From positions 1-11,096 of the forward strand of contig JAJRXE010000151.1 of the NCBI GenBank assembly GCA_024276455.1: 11,096 nucleotides of DNA, written 5' to 3'. Positions 8,047 to 11,096 of the stretch are shown here, piece after piece. The position numbers were made by a program, and so were the translations under genes. Positions within the stretch are counted from its first letter, which is position 1, and each line of letters begins with the position of its first letter. A model generated the notes under the pieces. That model searched no databases. It was not told the origin of the DNA and saw nothing but the letters and a program-made list of their open reading frames with translations. The DNA is from Calditrichota bacterium (lineage in GTDB: Bacteria > Calditrichota > Calditrichia > RBG-13-44-9).

Positions 8047-8106
8047 TTATTTTAGCGCCGCCCGGCAATCGCTACACGGCGGTTTGATTCCGTAAAATTC
8101 GCCCAT
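8047..8106 (-). CDS. Candidate 19-residue CxxC mini-protein
   Basis: On the minus strand an ATG 20 bases after the coaX stop opens a frame of 19 codons, MGEFYGIKPPCSDCRAALK, ending in TAA. The stretch is about 52% G+C by hand count, like the genes around it, while the bases after it fall to about 19%, so the composition changes at the ORF end. It carries a Cys-x-x-Cys pair that could bind metal. The leader AGAAAAAAG before ATG is purine-rich but a weak ribosome binding site. Part of it can also form a G/C hairpin (CCGCC with GGCGG, 15 bases apart), so the signal might be RNA structure. It could equally be a gene remnant. I do not recognise a family. Confidence 0.27.
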   Translation of the reverse strand: MGEFYGIKPPCSDCRAALK

Positions 8107-8126
8107 TTTTTTCTTTTTTCTGAATC

Positions 8127-8894
8127 TCAGAGCCGATTCAACTGGTAAATCTGAAACAATCCCTCCAAGACCAGATGAGGCGCAAACAGATCGATCACTT
8201 TCGTCCGGGGTTGCACCAGTCGGGTTAATCCGCCGGTGGCAATCACATTCGGTTTTTCACCCAACTCGGATCGCAGATGGGCGATTAATCCTTCAATCAT
8301 GGCGACGGTGCCGTACATGATGCCCACCTGCATGCTTTGCTGAGTATTACGGCCAATCACACTGGCCGGAAATTCCAGACTGATTTTGGGTAATTTGGCG
8401 GCCTTTTGCGCCAGTGCCCAGGCCGTGGTCTCAATCCCCGGAGCAATAATTCCCCCCAAATACTCCCCCCGGGAGTTTACCACGTCAAAAGTGGTCGCCG
8501 TTCCGAAATCGAGCACAACCACCGCCTGTTTAAATTTATTGAATCCGGCCACGGAATTGCAAATTCGGTCGGCTCCCACCTCTTCCGGTTTTTCGTAGCG
8601 AATGGTGATGCCCAGATTCAAGGTGTGATCCACCAACAAAGGATCCATCTGGAGATATTTCTGACACAGTTTTTCGAAGACAAAAGTAACATTGGGCACC
8701 ACCGAGGAAATGGCCACTCCTTTTACATCCGAAAGGGTGTAACGCTCCTGCATCAGGAAATGCTGTAAAAAGACCAGGTATTCGTCTTCGGTACGTTCTA
8801 ATCCTGTGGCGACCCGCCAGCTTTTTAGCAGGTTTCCCCCATCAAACACACCCATTTCAATATGGGTATTACCAATGTCAACCGTCAGAATCAT
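8127..8894 (-). CDS. coaX: Type III pantothenate kinase
   Basis: This 255-residue enzyme phosphorylates pantothenate with ATP, the first step of coenzyme A synthesis. The ASKHA-fold motifs of CoaX are intact: the phosphate-1 motif with D6 in TVDIGNTHIEMGVF, GADRICN with D109-R110, the phosphate-2 motif LDFGTATTFD with D129, and the adenosine-region glycines ATGGL at 219-223. The length is normal for the family. Type III enzymes typically need a monovalent cation and are not feedback-inhibited by CoA. The start is fixed by a strong ribosome binding site (8901-8909) within the end of birA and by the one-base gap to the birA stop, indicating a two-gene unit with coupled translation. No terminator follows it, so the kinase downstream may receive read-through. 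Confidence 0.96.
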   Translation of the reverse strand: MILTVDIGNTHIEMGVFDGGNLLKSWRVATGLERTEDEYLVFLQHFLMQERYTLSDVKGVAISSVVPNVTFVFEKLCQKYLQMDPLLVDHTLNLGITIRYEKPEEVGADRICNSVAGFNKFKQAVVVLDFGTATTFDVVNSRGEYLGGIIAPGIETTAWALAQKAAKLPKISLEFPASVIGRNTQQSMQVGIMYGTVAMIEGLIAHLRSELGEKPNVIATGGLTRLVQPRTKVIDLFAPHLVLEGLFQIYQLNRL

Positions 8895-8895
8895 G

Positions 8896-9705
8896 CTAAA
8901 CTCCTTTTTCTTTTAAAATTCCCACATCACCTGCGGTGATGAGTTGCTCTCCCCTGTCTGTTTGTAAGATTAAAAAACCGTCCTCGGTTAATTTAACAAT
9001 TTTCCCTTCAATTACCTTGTCCGGAAGTTTAATTTTAACTTCTTCACCCCGAAAAACCATTTTTTGCTCAAACCGGGCGACCAAATTCGCAAATTGTCTT
9101 TCCTCCTCCAATCCGTATTCCCGGTAAAATTGCTCCAAAATCTCTTTTAACAACGGAATTAATTCCCAGTACATCCCGGTTTCCCGGAATAGAGAGGTCG
9201 CACGGTCTTGCAATTCTCCCGGAAAATGCTCCTGCCCCTGATTGACATTGATGCCAATACCCACAATCAGGAAGTTCTCTCCGCCTGCATCCCGTCCGCT
9301 TTGCAACAGAATTCCGCAAATTTTCCGTTCCCCAACGTACACATCGTTGGGCCACTTAACCCTTACCGTTTTTCCAGAGCCGACCAGACGGAACTTTTCG
9401 TCCAGCACTTCCGCCACCGTCAGGGCGCTGAACAGATTGATTAAATTCCATTTCCCAAGCGGCAGGTGAGGTCGCAGGATTAGAGAAAACCACAATCCCA
9501 GGCCGGCGGGACTGATCCACTCCCGTTGAAAACGTCCCCGCCCGGCGGTTTGTTCATCCGACCACACGACCGTCCAGGCAGGTTCCCCCACCCGGGCAAG
9601 TGCTTCCGCTCGGATGTTGGTGCTATCCACTCGCTGGTAGTGGTAAATCCGCAAGGGCGTCTCGGGTATGGTAAAAAAGGTAGTATAATTACCAGGTAAA
9701 TGCAT
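8896..9705 (-). CDS. birA: Biotin-[acetyl-CoA-carboxylase] ligase (biotin protein ligase)
   Basis: This 269-residue ligase activates biotin to biotinyl-AMP and transfers it to the lysine of biotin carboxyl carrier domains. The protein starts directly with the catalytic domain (DSTN at 27-30), so it lacks the N-terminal helix-turn-helix of E. coli BirA and cannot act as its own DNA-binding repressor. Biotin-binding elements are visible: TAGRGRF with GRGR at 55-58, KWPNDVY at 117-123, the catalytic-type lysine K128 in ERKICGILLQ, and GIGINVN near 150. An SH3-like C-terminal domain begins near FRGEEVKIKL. The ATG at 9703-9705 has AAGGA directly against it, which is unusually close; there is no better start inside. 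It is the first gene after the terminator at 9871-9906 and is joined to coaX. It would serve biotin carboxylases, for example propionyl-CoA carboxylase. Confidence 0.95.
   Translation of the reverse strand: MHLPGNYTTFFTIPETPLRIYHYQRVDSTNIRAEALARVGEPAWTVVWSDEQTAGRGRFQREWISPAGLGLWFSLILRPHLPLGKWNLINLFSALTVAEVLDEKFRLVGSGKTVRVKWPNDVYVGERKICGILLQSGRDAGGENFLIVGIGINVNQGQEHFPGELQDRATSLFRETGMYWELIPLLKEILEQFYREYGLEEERQFANLVARFEQKMVFRGEEVKIKLPDKVIEGKIVKLTEDGFLILQTDRGEQLITAGDVGILKEKGV
8901..8909 (-). promoter_or_regulatory. Ribosome binding site of coaX inside birA
   Basis: AAAAAGGAG on the minus strand ends six bases before the coaX ATG and is also the coding sequence for the last residues (KEKG) of BirA. 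It confirms the coaX start and indicates that the two genes are translated from one message. Confidence 0.75.
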
Positions 9706-9718
9706 TCCTTATCGATCC

Positions 9719-9747
9719 CTTTTAATCGATTAACATGTCGTTCACAA
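9719..9747 (-). promoter_or_regulatory. Candidate birA-coaX promoter
   Basis: On the minus strand TTGTGA (9742-9747) and TAAAAG (9719-9724) lie 17 bases apart, four of six matches each, just upstream of birA. A start site a few bases downstream would give a very short leader. The location after a terminator makes a promoter necessary; the exact boxes are uncertain. Confidence 0.3.
9722..9733. promoter_or_regulatory. 12-bp perfect palindrome, possible operator
   Basis: TTAATCGATTAA is a perfect palindrome located 17 bases upstream of the birA start and within the candidate promoter, overlapping its -10 box and spacer. Its ATCGAT core recurs at 9711-9716. The position suits a repressor site. 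It does not match a BirA or BioR operator that I can name with confidence. Confidence 0.3.
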
Positions 9748-9870
9748 TCGAAAATATTTCAAAAACTACATTCTACTATTTTGAATGACCTCCGCTCCCT
9801 GGAAGATCCTTCTAATGATTGAATGGTCAGGTAAAGTCCATTTATCCCGGATAATGTCTTAAGTTACAAT

Positions 9871-9906
9871 AAAAAAAGGCTGTTCAAAAGATATTTTTGA
9901 ACAGCC
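9871..9906 (-). terminator. Strong intrinsic terminator of the mutase gene
   Basis: On the minus strand GGCTGTTCAAAA (9895-9906) pairs perfectly with TTTTGAACAGCC (9878-9889) around a five-base loop (9890-9894). Seven T residues (9871-9877) follow immediately. A 12-bp stem plus U7 is a textbook Rho-independent terminator for transcription coming from the acyl-CoA mutase. The opposite strand lacks a U-run on its far side, so it acts in one direction. It lies 209 bases beyond the mutase stop. Confidence 0.93.
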
Positions 9907-10114
9907 CCCTGAACCAACCGGAATATATCACTCCTTTTAAATTAATCCTCTCCCAAAAACGTCAAGGTAACAAGAAGCAGAAGCAATATTAATCAATTAA
10001 ATTTGATATTAACTGCATCTCTGGACAAAACACAATTGTCGTCGAATTTCTCACCCATCCAACAAAATGAATACCTGGCCACCTGGCGATTTGGTGAGCC
10101 AACTCCGGAGAAAA
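9907..10114. other. Non-coding 3' region of the mutase gene
   Basis: The 208 bases between the mutase stop and its terminator hold no convincing gene. Just after the stop is an 8-bp palindrome CTCCGGAG (10103-10110). Next comes a hairpin (10076-10101) whose arms TGGC and CACC pair with GGTG and GCCA, with one bulged base and a nine-base loop. Further along the minus strand is a TTGACG box (9960-9965) with TTTAAA 18 bases on (9936-9941), which could be a weak promoter. An AAAAGGAG run (9931-9938) lies there too but has no start codon at usable spacing. The rest of the gap up to birA (9707-9870) shows only the palindrome and candidate promoter listed separately. Confidence 0.5.
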
Positions 10115-11096
10115 CTATTCCTGATACTCTCCGAAGACCTCTCGCAGGGCATTGGAAATTTCGCCTACCGTGGCGTAAGCTTCCACCGCCTGAATGATGT
10201 AAGGCATCAGATTGTCGGTGCCGCGAGCCGCATTCTGTAATTCCTGCAACGCTTTTCGTACCCGGGCGTTGTCCCGCTCCTGCCGCAATTTGCGCACCCG
10301 GGTGATTTGCTTGGCAACCAGCGATTCATCAATACGGAGAATTTCTTCCGGCGGTTCCTCCTCGATGGTAAATTCATTCACCCCCACCACAATCTGTTCT
10401 TTACTTTCCACTCGTTTCTGGTATTCGTAGGCGCTGCGCGCAATTTCGTTCTGGAAATACTTGTTCTTCACCGCCTCCACCGCACCGCCCAGGCGGTCAA
10501 TGGTCTGGATGTACTCCATGGCGCGTCGCTCAATCTCATCGGTAAGATGCTCGACGTAGTAGGAACCACCCAGCGGATCCACCGTGTCGGTCACTCCGCT
10601 CTCGTAAGCAATGATTTGCTGGGTGCGGATGGCGATGCGGGCGGATTCCTCGGTGGGCAGGCTGAGCGCCTCGTCGCGGGAGTTGGTGTGCAGGGACTGG
10701 GTGCCGCCCAGCACCGCCGCCAGCGCCTGGATGGTGGTGCGGATGATGTTGTTGTCCGGTTGCTGTGCGGTAAGGGTACTGCCGGCCGTCTGGGTGTGGA
10801 AGCGCAGCATCATGCTTTTGGGCTTCTGGGCGCCGAAACGCTCCTTCATGATGCGCGCCCACATCCGTCTTGCCGCCCGGAACTTGGCCACCTCTTCGAA
10901 CAGATTGTTGTGGGCGTTGAAAAAGAAGGACAACCGTCCAGCAAAATCGTCCACGTTCAGTCCGGCATTGATGGCCGCCTGCACGTAGGCAATGGCGTTG
11001 GCAAAGGTAAACGCCACTTCCTGCACTGCCGTGGCACCCGCTTCCCGGATGTGGTAACCGCTAATGGAAATGGTGTTCCAGCGGGGCAAATTCTCA
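10115..11096 (-). CDS. Methylmalonyl-CoA mutase family, catalytic subunit, C-terminal part
   Basis: The gene enters from the right edge; 326 codons are visible. The frame stays open to the edge (E-N-L-P-R-W before NTISISGYH), so the TTG at 11087-11089 is internal. The segment is the B12-dependent mutase catalytic barrel: ISGYHIREAG carries the conserved Tyr-His pair, then RLSFFFNAHN, the TQTAGSTLTAQQPDNN segment, GGTQSLHTNSRDEAL and DPLGGSYYVE. It catalyses carbon-skeleton rearrangement, most likely (R)-methylmalonyl-CoA to succinyl-CoA. The protein ends soon after the IVVGVNEF segment with an ALREVFGEYQE tail and has no C-terminal DxHxxG cobalamin-binding domain, so it is the split type that needs a separate B12-binding subunit. 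The residues that distinguish methylmalonyl-, isobutyryl- and hydroxyisobutyryl-CoA mutases lie upstream of the window, so the substrate is not proven. A strong terminator follows. Confidence 0.92.
   Translation of the reverse strand, partial: ENLPRWNTISISGYHIREAGATAVQEVAFTFANAIAYVQAAINAGLNVDDFAGRLSFFFNAHNNLFEEVAKFRAARRMWARIMKERFGAQKPKSMMLRFHTQTAGSTLTAQQPDNNIIRTTIQALAAVLGGTQSLHTNSRDEALSLPTEESARIAIRTQQIIAYESGVTDTVDPLGGSYYVEHLTDEIERRAMEYIQTIDRLGGAVEAVKNKYFQNEIARSAYEYQKRVESKEQIVVGVNEFTIEEEPPEEILRIDESLVAKQITRVRKLRQERDNARVRKALQELQNAARGTDNLMPYIIQAVEAYATVGEISNALREVFGEYQE

Noticed and set aside
8117..8129. Hairpin TCTGA-GAT-TCAGA at the coaX stop as a terminator
   Set aside because: The stem is only 5 bp and, on the coaX strand, is followed by an A-run rather than a U-run.
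9735..9862. Two tiny plus-strand ORFs (9735-9788 and 9785-9862) overlapping by ATGA upstream of birA
   Set aside because: The tandem overlap is attractive, but neither has a Shine-Dalgarno sequence, the peptides (17 and 25 residues) show no pattern, and they run against all neighbouring genes.
10073..10087. Adjacent ACCTGGC copies as a repeat array
   Set aside because: Only two 7-base copies one base apart; they are part of a local hairpin and give no support for a CRISPR or mobile element.
10003..10197. 64-codon plus-strand frame starting with TTG across the mutase end
   Set aside because: The start is a TTG without a ribosome binding site and it overlaps the well-supported end of the mutase on the opposite strand.
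11087..11089. TTG as the start of the mutase gene
   Set aside because: The frame continues to the edge and the residues before it fit the family; starting here would remove the first half of the catalytic barrel.

Overview
The window is a compact stretch of ordinary chromosomal genes, every one on the minus strand. Reading in the direction of transcription (high to low coordinates) it holds: the C-terminal half of an adenosylcobalamin-dependent acyl-CoA mutase (methylmalonyl-CoA mutase family, cut by the window edge); biotin protein ligase (birA); type III pantothenate kinase (coaX); a large soluble multi-GAF/PAS sensor histidine kinase; DNA mismatch-repair protein MutS; a secreted TPR + GWxTD-domain protein; and the first 11 codons of a probable small DNA-binding protein cut by the left edge. 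No phage, transposon, CRISPR, tRNA or rRNA signal was seen. The mix of a GWxTD protein, a stand-alone mutase catalytic subunit and coaX next to birA suggests a bacterium of the FCB group or a related lineage (Calditrichota, KSB1 or Ignavibacteria-like). This is an inference from gene families, not a phylogenetic placement.

Region by region: 10115-11096 is the mutase. It is followed by a long non-coding stretch (9707-10114) that contains a very clear intrinsic terminator at 9871-9906 on the minus strand, so birA starts a new unit. birA and coaX are separated by one base, and the coaX ribosome binding site lies inside the end of birA. Between coaX and the histidine kinase there is no terminator; this gap contains a 19-codon candidate mini-gene (8047-8106) followed by a very AT-rich, promoter-like stretch. 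Between the kinase and mutS lies an 80-base gap, 49 bases of which fold on the transcribed strand into a compact three-way junction ending nine bases before the mutS start. mutS and the GWxTD gene overlap by ATGA.

The genes link loosely. BirA biotinylates carboxylases such as propionyl-CoA carboxylase, whose product feeds methylmalonyl-CoA mutase, and CoaX makes the first intermediate of CoA. The kinase, MutS and GWxTD protein have no obvious shared pathway and may simply be co-transcribed. I do not see a clearly new biological system. The observations most worth a second look are the three-way-junction RNA before mutS, the kinase with a receiver-like N-terminus lacking the phospho-acceptor Asp, the CxxC mini-ORF after coaX, and the 12-bp palindrome in the birA promoter region.
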